From Paramacrobiotus richtersi (Eukaryota; Tardigrada; Eutardigrada; Parachela; Macrobiotidae): 31,531 bases of DNA. The translations under genes were made by a program, and so were the position numbers. Each line of letters starts with the position of its first letter. Position 1 is the first letter of the stretch. Location: the NCBI GenBank assembly GCA_034698045.1, contig JAQGAU010000304.1, forward strand, positions 1 through 31,531. The letters run 5' to 3'. Shown one piece after another: positions 13,284 to 23,900 of this stretch. The notes below the pieces were generated by a model that saw only the letters and a program-made list of their open reading frames with translations, did no database searches and was not told the origin of the DNA.

Positions 13284-13380
13284 GAGATTTTAATTTGGAA
13301 ACGCGTGCTTTCAGTCTTCAGGCAGACGGTTCAGCTGATCGTCTACCGTACAAAAGCACGCGTTTCCAAATTAAAAACTC
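13284..13380. repeat. Long near-perfect inverted repeat in unit 3 5' flank
   Basis: Arms 13284-13311 and 13353-13380 match at 27 of 28 bases (24 perfect at 13288-13311/13353-13376). The 41-base interior is itself partly self-paired (GACG...CGTC around TCAGCTGA). The left arm matches the ancestral flank seen in unit 2 (GGAAACGCGTGC near 10382-10393). The right arm has no counterpart there, so this looks like an inverted duplication rather than an insertion. Confidence 0.75.
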
Positions 13381-13688
13381 GTTTTTTTTAAGTTGTACTG
13401 TATGCAGACAGTACATGCACAAATTCTACGCAGCCCCGTCGTTAAGAAATTGCCAGCTGCCGACAGCCGCCGGATCGCACCGCATTTGTTGTCCACGTTC
13501 GCGATTTGCGTATAGCGGTGCAACCAGGCCGGTCCAGTTTGACATTATTGAAGCACACTATTGATCTTTTCAGAATCCAGAGCATGTAAATTTCATCATC
13601 GGACGTCTTACTGTGCATCGGCTGTATAACAGATTACGATGAGCTGGTTTTTTTGTACTTTTACCGTCCGCTGACTACATATTCAATC

Positions 13689-15073
13689 ATGGAAGTTCAA
13701 GGCTACGTTTTGGAGGGAATACCCAGACTACGATGCCTATCAATTACGGAGATCGTCTTTGGTGTAATCGGAACGATTGCAATACTACCAGTAGCTATCT
13801 TTTCGCGTAAGATTGTCTTACTTGTTAAGCGTTAAAGTGCACATTCTTCTGCTTCAAAGCACTTTAACAATTCATGTCACAATTGCCAGGCTTTCATTTG
13901 TGATAAATACATTAATTTTGCCTACATTGCTCCGAGACATTTCCCGACCTGCAGCGATTCTGATCTTGCGGTAAGAATCTCTGCAGCCGGGTATTGTGGT
14001 GGCAAATGACAAACTTTATGCATCTACCGTTTACGGAAGCCCGGCAGTTGTACTGCGAACTCACAAAAATGTAACGTAAAATTTTTGCATAATACGGTAC
14101 TGTCTCGTAGTTGAAAAAATCAAATTTGACCTATGGTCGAACGTCGGCAGGAAATTAGGGCCAGTACTCAAAGCCAAAAAAATTAACAATACCGTATTAA
14201 AACTGCATATGCGTATGTACATACATCTTATATACATAGCTATAATCATATTACAGACTATAGCTATCGTGAGAATTCACTTGCAAATTGCTTTGTGTAG
14301 CGTTTCCAACTTCCCTGTATCATATTGTTTTAACATCGAACATTTACAGTATATATGAGTTATAATATAACACAGTACTGCACTTTTAGTACTATTTAAA
14401 CTGTGTTTATTCGGCTTAAGCCCAGTTGTATAGTATTACCAAAAAAAAGCAGTTCACACTAAGAATTTGTATTTAAATGTATTATGGTGCAGTTCGCAAA
14501 GTGCAGGGAACCGCTGGGCAGCAACACGTACACCTGATCAGTGATTTCCCGCTGTATATTTGTTTATATACTTGTTTTGCAGGACCGTACGGTAGCCTGC
14601 TCGCCGGTAGCGGTCTTATCCTGGCGGCCTTGCTAACAGCGGCCGGCTCTCTCGGCGTCCACGCGGTCAACCAGGTCCGCTCGCGTATCGTGGACGTCAA
14701 GTTCTTCCGGATCTGCGGCATTCTCAACCTCGTTCTCTGCGGCCTATACTGTCTGGAGTTGTTTATATTCATCCTGGGTGGGATTCTGCTGGCTGCGGCT
14801 CCCAACGCCGGCGCGTGTTTACTGGCGCACTTTGGGATTTATTCCAGGGGGGCATGCACGGGCCACGATGTTTCGGATCAGTGGGGCGCGGAGTTTCGCT
14901 GGAGTCATGTTGTCCCGGTCCTTATGTTGCTAGCCCTTAGCATAACCATCTGTGCCCTAATGGTCGCCCTAACGGCTACGGCGGCCAAGATTGCACGCCG
15001 GAATCAGGCTGTTATTCTGGCCGGACCGAGTGCCGGGTATCCCTTGTTACCAGCGGTGAACACCCAATACTAG
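13689..15073 (+). CDS. Four-transmembrane protein, array unit 3
   Basis: Paralogue of the unit 2 gene and, like it, of no recognised family. Exons 13689-13806 and 14583-15073 join at the same phase-1 position (C|GTAAGA donor, TTTTGCAG acceptor) to 202 residues. Exon 1 gives MEVQGYVLEG and the first membrane segment (LSITEIVFGVIGTIAI). Exon 2 gives three more: SLLAGSGLILAALLTAAG, CGILNLVLCGLYCLELFIFI and PVLMLLALSITICALMVAL. A longer loop between the third and fourth (GIYSRGACTGHDVSDQW) is the main difference from unit 2. The AKIARRNQA(I/V)ILAGP block after segment four is shared and may mark the family. The position of the unit 2 start is out of frame here (ATG near 13638 soon meets a stop), so translation likely starts at 13689. 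AATAAA at 15289-15294 is a good poly(A) candidate. Confidence 0.75.
13831..13986. other. Two hairpins in the intron of the unit 3 gene
   Basis: The first lies at 13831-13868, with perfect 10-base arms GTTAAAGTGC/GCACTTTAAC and an 18-base loop, starting 25 bases after the donor. The second is at 13949-13986, with arms CTGCAGcGATTCT and AGAATCtCTGCAG paired at 12 of 13 positions. Their sequences differ from the unit 2 intron hairpins. Confidence 0.6.
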
Positions 15074-15288
15074 GCGGTTACAACACAATGGGTGTCTCAT
15101 GCTTAAAAATTAATAGTAAGCAGGTTTTCGTCGGACTTATTTGTTAGGTGTGGTCGAAATGGTGCTATATAGATGAACGCTTTTTAAGCTCTTCATTAGG
15201 TATATCGCTTATTTTCTCCATTATAACATGCACTGTTATACGTATACGGACAACGACCACATACGTACTCCACACTTATGAACGCTAA

Positions 15289-15294
15289 AATAAA
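15289..15294 (+). terminator. Poly(A) signal of the unit 3 four-transmembrane gene
   Basis: AATAAA, 216 bases after the stop codon. Confidence 0.5.
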
Positions 15295-16402
15295 GGTTCG
15301 TCGTGTTTGGGTTGTTACAGCCAAGCGTACGCATTTTTCTTAATTTTGTATCCTTTTATCGATATCGGAAAACTTGAAGTTTATTGATTTAACTACTACG
15401 TTATTGGTCGATAGGGTTTTTGGTTTTCCAGCCCTAGTAAGGTAACTAAACCGTAATTTGCCAGACTGAACGTCCGTAACATTTGACCAGTTTGTTTCAG
15501 AATGTCGAGTTCGTAGGATCCGGAGTGATCGATTATGAGATCGCACAACTTGACCATCAGTGCTTTCGCTACTGTGGAAATCTCTCATTGGAAATGGAAA
15601 CTGAAGAATTCATATTCATCTTTAGATTAATTTTATTGTGCTATTTGGCTGCTCAAGATCGTCTATGCTCGATGAAGTATTAGATTTTGTTCTTTTTGTT
15701 AGTTTTGCGCTATAGAAATTTTTTGGTTTCGTACTGACGTCTGTTATATTGATTATGCTGTGATCTGGATTAGATTGTGCTTCGAGATTACGCGATGGAT
15801 TCTCGTCTTCGACGAGGATGTTTGACTTTACTTGCTCATCGGCAGCGTTGTTGTGAAACTGCTTATTTTATTTTCATCGGATTTTTGGGGTAATTGTTCT
15901 CCAGACATTTTTATCAATGTTTTCGTACCACGTTTCATGGAAGTTTTACTACTTAGTACAGTATTTATGCGACTGTTATGTGCTGTATAAAATAATGTTT
16001 TCGCTGGAAGATTTCTACTCTAGAAATACTCAGTAATGACATCTTGCGTGTAAACGATGATGAGAAATTTATGTCCACTGTGCTGAAAATTTTCAGACCA
16101 GGTCAGAATAACTCTCTTGTTGAATCTTGAGTCTTGACAACAAAACCGGCGGCCGAGCCTTCGAGAAATAAGTCGTCAGTACGACCGCCCATTGTAAGGG
16201 TCGCTGGCGCTGCGACCGCCCTAGGGGACGTTATAATTACTTTGACTACTGGGCAAAGCTTGAAAATCAAGCCTTGAAATTTGACTGACTTGGTTTCCAT
16301 TTGAATGTTCATGTCCATCTCAAAATTTTTTTTGCCATGAATATATGAAATCTGTCGTTTATTTTCGTTGTTCTGGGCGTTAATCTGCTGTAAGTCACCA
16401 GT
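15295..16402. other. 3' flank of unit 3 and upstream region of the pogo-derived gene
   Basis: Contains the array block shared with unit 2 (about 15505-15630) and the common 3' array flank (about 15790-16240). After that, about 160 unique bases lead to the pogo-derived start. No terminal inverted repeat of a pogo transposon is evident here. A T-rich tract followed by CAG at 16400 could be an acceptor for an upstream exon. Confidence 0.4.
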
Positions 16403-18679
16403 ATGGAGCTCGCTATTCGTGCTGTCCTGGACGAGGGAATATCCTTACGAGCGGCTGCCAAGAAGTACAATGTTCCAAAGAACACTTTGCACCACAGGTT
16501 AGAAAAGCGTCATAACATGCAAAAACGTGGAGCATCGAGGAAAACGCTGTCCGATGCTGATGAAGCCTTCCTGTCCGATTACCTGCTGAAATGCGCTATA
16601 TTAGGAGTGACACTGAATGCCTCGTCGTTGAGAAAACTGATACTGAAGATCGCTGCACGGAAAGGTACGTGCGAACCTAAGCTTTCGTGCAATCTCTACA
16701 AAAGTAAAAAACGCTTTGCTGATACGCGATTCAGGTAGGCTAACGCAGAATCGAGTAAAATTCTGCCTCGTGTTGCTTGAACAACAGAAAAATGCTCTAG
16801 ATTGACGAAAGCAGTCGCATTACAGGTCTTTCCGAAATGGGGAAGAAGCAGTTCAACTCGTTCATGGAACACCATCCCGAGATGACCGACCGCATCACCC
16901 AGTGCGTGAACCGTTCCAAATCCATGGACTGGACCCTGGAGAACTGTCCCAACTGGATATCGGCCATGGAGGATCTCTACAACAACGGCTGGCTATCCGA
17001 CCCCCAGGGCCTCTTCTACCTGGACGAAGCCGTCACCGCCGTCTCCGACCGAGTGGATTTTGTCCGCGTGGCCAAGTTCAACGTGCGCCCGAAGAGGGAC
17101 GCGGTCCCCGATGCCGAGGGGAAGTATGTCCGCCCCCCGCGGACCCTGGTGACGGTGGTGAGTGGGGGGAATTGTGCGGGGATGGCACTGCGCCCGTTGA
17201 TTGCGTATAACGATGGAGTGAGTGTCACGACGGATGTCAAGGAGGCGGGGGATTATTGCTACTGGGTGGGGGTGAATCATAATGGGATTGTCGATGGGGA
17301 TGTGTCGGCGGAGTATGTCAGGAGGGAACTGTTGCCATCGATGACTGCTACGAAGGTATGTGCAACTGGATTGACAGTTTAATTTGCGGGCCTAAATCTA
17401 TCGAGAAAAATCGAATTTTTCCTGTTTAGTTTATCCGCTTCCTACGTGGAATTTTGCCGTTATTATTTCGCATTTTGTCATTAAGTTTTGCTGTTTTTCA
17501 CGTAAATACTTTACTTGCACAGGCAAGTAAATGTTCCGTCAGTTAAACTTTTTTTTAGTGTTTTTATCTTACTAGTATGTACTTTTTAATAAACAGATAA
17601 CGGTTAGATTTTTGGGTCTGAAATTTCTTACACTCCCATGACGTCGTTTTTGAATATTTAAACTGTATCTTCACTTGGTTGTTGATTTTTTGTGATGAAT
17701 TTCGCCTTTGGTTTCTTTTCCCTAACATTTGTGTTGTTGCTATCATAATTTTGGGCGTAGGTTTTCATTGCATACGATAAGACACAGTGCACGATAATGG
17801 AAAATTAAATGATGCTTGACCATTCTGTTGCAGAATGTGATCTTTGTCAATGGCCACGGTTCACATATCATCAGCGAGGATGTCATAATTGACTGCGTGG
17901 ATTCCGGTAAAGAAATCCGAATTATTACGGTCCCTACTGATCGGACGCAGAAGAAACCACCGCTGAATATGAAAATGTTCGCTCCACCTAAACAATTTTG
18001 GCGAGAGTTTCTACGTGAACAAATCCCCATGATAAAGCACGGAGTAAGTCCACAGTTCCCTAAATGACTGGAAAAAAATAAGTATTATGGAAAATAGGGA
18101 TTTTTGGACGCTTTCATGAACTAAAACTCCAAACAGAAAACTGTAGCGAGCTAATGGGGAAATTTACAGTTTCTACACAAAGCACAACATTTTATTAATA
18201 GCAGCATGAAAATTGTCGTAGCTATTAATTTTTTGGATCATTTTCTTGTGTACCATCTAGATTCCTTTTCATAGATTGATAAACCCAGCTTCGCATGGCA
18301 AATGCGTCTCAAATGGACACAGAGTGACATTGACGGCAAAGTGCGGTCGGATTTCGCTACAGCGGGTATCTCCCCGTTTGATCCAGCCGTGGTATCCACT
18401 ATGGCATTTCCCATATCTCCGACAATGCAGAAACAACTGCCGACCACTCCGGCCCCTGCTCCGCCTTCGCAGATGTTCGTCAAAGAGTTCAACGATGTGC
18501 GGAATGCACTGCGCAGTATTCAGCGGTTAGAAGAGAGCGATGTGATGAATATTATGCATTTTGCCAAACGAACCCTCGAAGGATTCGGACCCGCGGTTCC
18601 GGGAGCCAGTGCCACTTCGCGTAAACGAACGAAGAAAAGATCCCCTCCGAAAAAATCGAAAAATCTTAAGAAACGGTAG
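16403..18679 (+). CDS. Pogo/Tigger transposase-derived protein, probably domesticated and catalytically dead
   Basis: Exons 16403-16664, 16826-17355, 17834-18043 and 18275-18679 join in phase to 468 residues. Domains: an N-terminal Psq-type helix-turn-helix (ELAIRAVLDEGISLRAAAKK, then NVPKNTLHHRL), then a CENP-B/Tc5-like DNA-binding part (LSEMGKKQFNSFMEHHPEM), then a DDE_1 superfamily fold. The first catalytic Asp is kept (LFYLDEA, D154). The second is Asn (VNGHGSH, N270, family DGHGSH). The third is Asn (PPLNMKMF, N309, family QPLDVGVF). The family's GIxPF motif survives as GISPFDP. The tail is strongly basic (KRTKKR, KKSKNLKKR) and nuclear-like. Family members usually carry a basic stretch before the first Met seen here, so an upstream exon is possible. 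It likely binds DNA without cutting it, which is an inference. Three introns, open frames and a poly(A) signal at 18856-18861 argue for a host gene. Confidence 0.85.
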
Positions 18680-19100
18680 GATTTATTGGAATTAGCGAAT
18701 ACATTTTGATGAAATTGTTTTTGCGAATTTCTGGATGTACAAAATACTCATATCTGAATTTAATTCCGATGGCCTGGCCATTCTGTACCATACCATGATC
18801 AGCTGTTGTATATTTCTACTGTGTTATATCCGGTTGATCGTTGGCGAGTTGATGAAATAAACGATATGTTAATACATGTTCTTTTTGACTACAGAAAAGC
18901 AAAGAAAATAGAAATCTCTCATTTTTGAATATTATTCATCAGTACCAGCGTTATGGTATGAACTTGTTTGTTGTTTTGCTGTCTCTGTACAATTACAGTA
19001 TTATTAAGTTGAGAGCATCACTGATATTTGCATTACATTTATTTCTTCGGTAAAAATGGATTTACAAGCAACGCCATATGGTTCATCGTTTTTGTTCATA
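18680..19100. terminator. Convergent 3' region of the pogo-derived gene and the DRAM gene
   Basis: Plus-strand AATAAA at 18856-18861 lies 177 bases after the pogo-derived stop. Minus-strand AATAAA at 19043-19038 lies 58 bases after the DRAM stop. No further gene is seen. Confidence 0.6.
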
Positions 19101-20604
19101 TCACAATATATCATCTGCTACTTTTCCGCCATCCCACTGTTTCTTATTCTGTAGCAGCGGTTGACTTTCATGCATATCCTCTATTCTTTCGATATTTTTA
19201 ACGGGTGTCAGGTTGGGATTAACCGCCAACAACATGGGATAGCGCATTCGAAAGTAACTAAACTCGGCGATAAAAGTGCCAAAATACAGCAATTCCAGCG
19301 CCATCAGTGACCACTCGGCCACCACCGCCACGATATGCGGTTTGTATCCTCCCGTTTCCCGTGTCCAGTGGAGACGTTCGTACAGGCTGGTCGGTTCATG
19401 GACTACCTGACTGTAGGCTGTACCGTTGGCCACTATCATGGTAATCAGCGCAAAGGTGCTGCAAATGGTCAGTACCACCCGGCAGGTCATGCGACCCCGG
19501 GAGATGGGAGCGGCGATGTGGGCGTGCCGGGAAATGTGGACGTCAATCCCCATGTAGATCACGCCCAGACCGAGGACCATGAAAGCGCCCATCATGTGTA
19601 CCGGTGTAACGAAGACACTCTACAAACAACCGAAACGATTTGCTATCTGAAATTGAGTTCATTCTTCTCGAGCGTACCATGACTAACAAACAGGACACAA
19701 AAAACGCACACGCAGCAACACTAACAGTTGTAAGGCTTCTTAAAATAGACTGCACGTAGACAGATCCCTTTTCTTATGTAGAGAGTACTTTGTACTGCAC
19801 GAATGCTTGATCGAGCCAAAAATTCAGATTTTATATATTATTACTGTTCATGTTGTATAGTCTGTTACATCGCTACTCAAAATATTAGAGTGAGAAAATG
19901 AATCTGCCACTGCTCTACGAAATCTCCAAAATTTAATATCGATGCTGCATCGAGCTCTTACATAAGCAAATACAGATACAAAACTGACGATAAAACCGTT
20001 GCTATTATCTTCACCTCGGCTTTGAACTCATATATAAGTTACTACTATATAGTTCGACAACAATTACGATTTCGTGTGTGCATTCAATTTAATACAGAAA
20101 TAGATTATTACGTGTTCGTATATTATAAAGAGAATATATAGCGAGTGTTAATTGCAGCAGTTGTATATAGCGCCAGCTATGTTATACTTTGCCATTAAAA
20201 AAATTGTGAGACTTATAAAGAGAACATCTGTCACGCGAAAATCTGCATTCTGATACCTGGTAATTGCCGACAAAACTGATTCCCAGCGCGCCCAACAATC
20301 CCAACACCAGGTTTGCCTCAATGAACCGGTCATACCGCCGCAACTGCGACCGATCCCCAAAGTCTCGCAACACCAAATACCGGAAATAAAACGTTATGGC
20401 AAACAGCACCGCGGCAATATTTAACACTTGCGAAAACAAGCAGGATTCCGGGGCCCGGGCACCCAGATCACTGATATACGGGGAAAACGCTTCGAAATGA
20501 TCTTCTGCCACGCCCCACACCCACAGAACAACGAAACTGATCGGCAGTAATATGTACAGAATAATGGGAACTGTTCTTATATCCAACTCATTCAAATCCG
20601 TCAT
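19101..20604 (-). CDS. DRAM-family (Frag1/DRAM/Sfk1) multi-pass membrane protein
   Basis: Lysosomal or endosomal membrane protein family that in vertebrates promotes autophagy (DRAM1, DRAM2; TMEM150 relatives). Exons 20604-20257 and 19619-19101 join in phase to 288 residues. Family hallmarks are PYISDLGARAPESCLF (DRAM2 has PYISDTGTVAPEKCLF), LNIAAVLFAITFYFRY, LVLGLLGALGISFVGNYQ and VVAEWSLM. About six hydrophobic segments are visible, the first right after a short acidic N-terminus. The cytoplasmic tail ends with ESQPLL, which fits the acidic dileucine rule [DE]xxxL[LI] for lysosomal sorting. The 637-base intron between NYQ and SVF is AT-rich and holds nothing recognised. The family match is clear. 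I cannot tell which vertebrate paralogue is closest. Confidence 0.88.
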
Positions 20605-20967
20605 TGTGACTATCAGATTAGTGATATTGTGGTAGTTTCTCCCAAAATCATTTTTATCATAATAATATTATGTTACACGGATAAAAAGCTCAGCTTATTA
20701 GCACACACTGGCTAATAAACCCTTAAGGCATCAGAAGCAGCATTTATAGCTTACTTTAAACATAACCAGTTCAAGATGAACCTAGATTAAAAAAACTCAC
20801 CCGAGGCAAAAATTGTATAGATACGTGCAATCTACCAGCAACATTAATATTACGATATTTTACGTAGACCATATAACGTGAGAAACAGTTGGGTAGCTGT
20901 TTATATATACTTCATGTATGCAGCATGCACATAATAATTATAAAGACACATCAATACCGTGTATCGT
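20605..20967. other. Spacer between DRAM-family gene start and DNAI2 end
   Basis: AT-rich, presumably holding the DRAM promoter. No open frame of note or structured element seen. Confidence 0.4.
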
Positions 20968-20973
20968 TTTATT
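20968..20973 (-). terminator. Poly(A) signal of DNAI2
   Basis: AATAAA on the minus strand, 19 bases beyond the stop codon at 20992. Confidence 0.6.
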
Positions 20974-20991
20974 TGAATTAATAACCCATAA

Positions 20992-23900
20992 TTATGCCAT
21001 TTCCGTACCACTCCCCGCGTCAACAATCTCCTTAGTCTCCGCACCGAAATCCATGGGCAACTCCACCTGCTCATCCGGTTCCGGGCGTTGTGGACCGGAT
21101 CGGGATTCGGTCAGCATACGGCTCTGGGAGTCATCCAGGCCCAACTGATACTCCACAATAGGGATGGTAGTCTCCGCATCGACTTCGTCCGTCTGTGATT
21201 CAGCCAGCGGGACACCGCGATTTCTCGGTAGGCGATCGCCCATCTTCCGCATAATACTGCCGGGGCCTTCGTCTTCCACTTGCCAGTCAAAGAACTGGGG
21301 TAATAGGTTATGGCGCATTTCTTCATCTTCGTCTGCGACCCATTGCTCGTATTGACGGATAGATTCCTGTTGGAATAACGTGCGAATGAATAATGTTTAC
21401 GGATAAAAAAAAGATAAAAAAAACTCGAAGATAAATTAAAATAAAACAAATCACAAAATGTAATCAAGTGATCTCTACTATCGTGTACGCAAAACCTATC
21501 TTTTTATGGCATAAATCTTACTAATCTCATATTACCTAGAATGTTTCAAAAAGGCGAAAAAAACAATATTTTCTGATTTATTCATTAGTTAATATCGTTA
21601 TTCGCTAATATAGAAACCATACCTGGTACACATCATTTGTCTTATCTTTGACCATCTCCCTCTTCCCGGCTGGTTCCGGTGGGATGATCGGACCAGGTCG
21701 ATATGCCAGATTGTACACCGGATCCAGAACATCCTCTGGTTCAAATACCGGCAACGACTTGCCGGCTTTCTGAGCATTAGCGACGGCTTCGGTGCGTGCT
21801 GCGGCTTCCTTCTTGATAGCGGCCAGTTTCTCACGGCCACGCCCTTCCAAGATCTTTTCCCGCCTACCTTCCCTCTCGAACAACTGAAACAATAACAGTA
21901 TCAAAATTTCTTCATCTGTCGCTATTATGGAAACTGCAGTCGATGCGCACCTCGCCAACATCGGTTTTCTCCTTTTGCGTCGGGATATACAACGCATTGC
22001 TGACCTCGACTACACCCCATGTTCCGTCCATGGCTCCCACAGCGTAGAGACGGCCTTCTTCGTGGGCTGTCACACATGTCAGACAATGCAGATCGACCTA
22101 TAGAAGCCAAAAATTCAAGCATTTATAGTACATTTTCAAGACTGAAGACTGAAATTGTTTCAAACATTTTGATATGCTTAACAAAATGCTAACACTCAAC
22201 GCTGCAGAAATATGCGCGTGACGACGTGATTGTGCATCAATCGTCTAAAACTCTTTTTTTCTAGTTTTATCGTATGTACATACAGTATATGGATTCATAC
22301 ATGCGTATACTAGTTTTCAAAAAAGGCCTTATGCAGTCATTCGACTAAAAGTCCAAACAGGATAAAGAAACGGACCGCATAACGAAATACCACGGTATTT
22401 TAAAATAGACAAATTTTGCTATTTTTCGTACTTGCAAAGATGCCGCAGGTGCCACGCATCGCGCTCCCCGGTTAAGGTCCCATGCGGAAAACTGTCCAGT
22501 GGTCTGCGTGGTAACAAAGACACCGCAACGCGTCGGACTCCAACATCCACACGTGAAATGACCTTCTTGTGGCCTGACAAAAACCACCACTGCCTTTCAT
22601 TACATTGACTTAATCAGGATATCAACGCTTACCTGGTGTTGATAATCCAACTGTCGCGACAATCATCGGCAAAAATCTACAACAAAAAACGTGTCCTAAC
22701 TGCTTAAACGAAGATTAAAACTGCGTATAATTACTTTGACATCATCGCAGCTAACGGTGAGCATATATCGCGGATGGGCAGGATTGCGTTGGAGCGAAAG
22801 TATCGGCGTGATGATGTCTTTCCACACCCAGGTGATCTTTTCGTGGGCACTTTTGGATTTGCGATTAATGTTGAAAATGTAGCCTTTTTCACTGCCAGCA
22901 CATAGCCGACTGGGCTGTGTATAAAACACACCACAGATTAGTTAGTTATTTAGTTATCCCAATACGCTATATCATATGTATACATGAGATGGCATTTTTA
23001 TTTTCACAAAATGCTACGGTATGAAAAGAGAAATAAAAAAAGGAAAGAAACTCTTATTTTCAAAAATTTTGTACGACTTTATATAGTGTATGTACCGGTG
23101 TGACCATCATATTATCATCAGCGGACTAGATGAAGTGGCTGGCACTACACTACGAAACTCAATACATTTCCTGAACTCTGAATGAATGGAACAATAATGA
23201 TCAGCATACCTTTCTTCAAATTATTCTAGAATTTCCTATTTTATGCCACGCGAAAATAGAAATAATTATATTCAACATTTACATCCAGAAAGTATTTCTG
23301 AGTTGGAGGATTTCGAACCATTCTTACAGCCCAAAAATTAGAAAAATCCAGAAAAGTTTCGTTCAAACGCTTACAATTCCTTGGTCGAAATCAACGCATG
23401 CCGACGGTGCCCCGTCGCTGATAGCTGGTGTCTTTGTGCGATTCGGGTCCAGGATGATCTTCTCCACGGGTTCGTTCCATTTGCGAATATCCCAGAATAT
23501 CATCTAATAAAAATAACCCTCGTATTCACGCGCGAATGACTTGCATCAGGTATATGTAATTCACCTGTCCGTCCATACCGACCGATACCAAATCGGTCAT
23601 CGTTTTCGACTGCAACCACTGGACTTTGCGGCACATTTTTAAATGACCCACATCCAGATCGGTTATTACATTGGGCTCTTCACCAGCACGAAGATCCCAT
23701 TGACCTTAAGAATACGGAAATATAAATAATATAAAAAACATACGAAAATTCAGTAAGAATCGTATTTCGAAAGCGAACCCAACAGTTCAACACACTGTGC
23801 TGTTCTAGAACGTTACTGGAAAAAACTGGACAGAAAAGAAAGAAATACGGCAAATGTACCAAACCGGCAGGTGAACATCCATAAGAGACAGTTTAACGAA

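Larger units (their letters stand above)
8830..16240 (+). repeat. Three-unit tandem array around four-transmembrane genes
   Basis: Three direct copies share a 5' flank and a 3' flank. The 5' flank carries GGCAGCCGCCTG-like, TACGCGTT, CGGGATCC and TGGGATTTGTC blocks (about 8860-9495, 10140-10640, 12915-13620). The 3' flank carries TCTTCGACGAGG-like, TTTCATGG, GGAAATTCTTGGACCA and CGGCCGA blocks (about 9790-10120, 12390-12780, 15790-16240). Unit 1 is about 1.3 kb, unit 2 about 2.7 kb and unit 3 about 3.3 kb. Units 2 and 3 carry a coding body and unit 1 does not. The copies differ by many substitutions and indels, so the duplication is not recent. Unit borders were set by eye. Confidence 0.75.

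Noticed and set aside
14477-14582. In-frame upstream extension of the unit 3 exon 2 frame (MYYGAVRKVQG...)
   Set aside because: Lies in the intron before a strong TTTTGCAG acceptor. The unit 2 paralogue supports joining to exon 1 instead.
16993-17280. Antisense frames over the pogo-derived exon 2
   Set aside because: Shadows of a G+C-rich coding exon.
18856-19043. Possible terminal inverted repeats of a pogo element at the 3' side
   Set aside because: No stretch here matches, inverted, the sequence upstream of 16403. Only poly(A) signals are seen.
22574-22590. Alternative DNAI2 exon 10 start including VVVFV
   Set aside because: The acceptors that would include it break phase with exon 9. 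The acceptor just before 22573 keeps phase and matches the family length.
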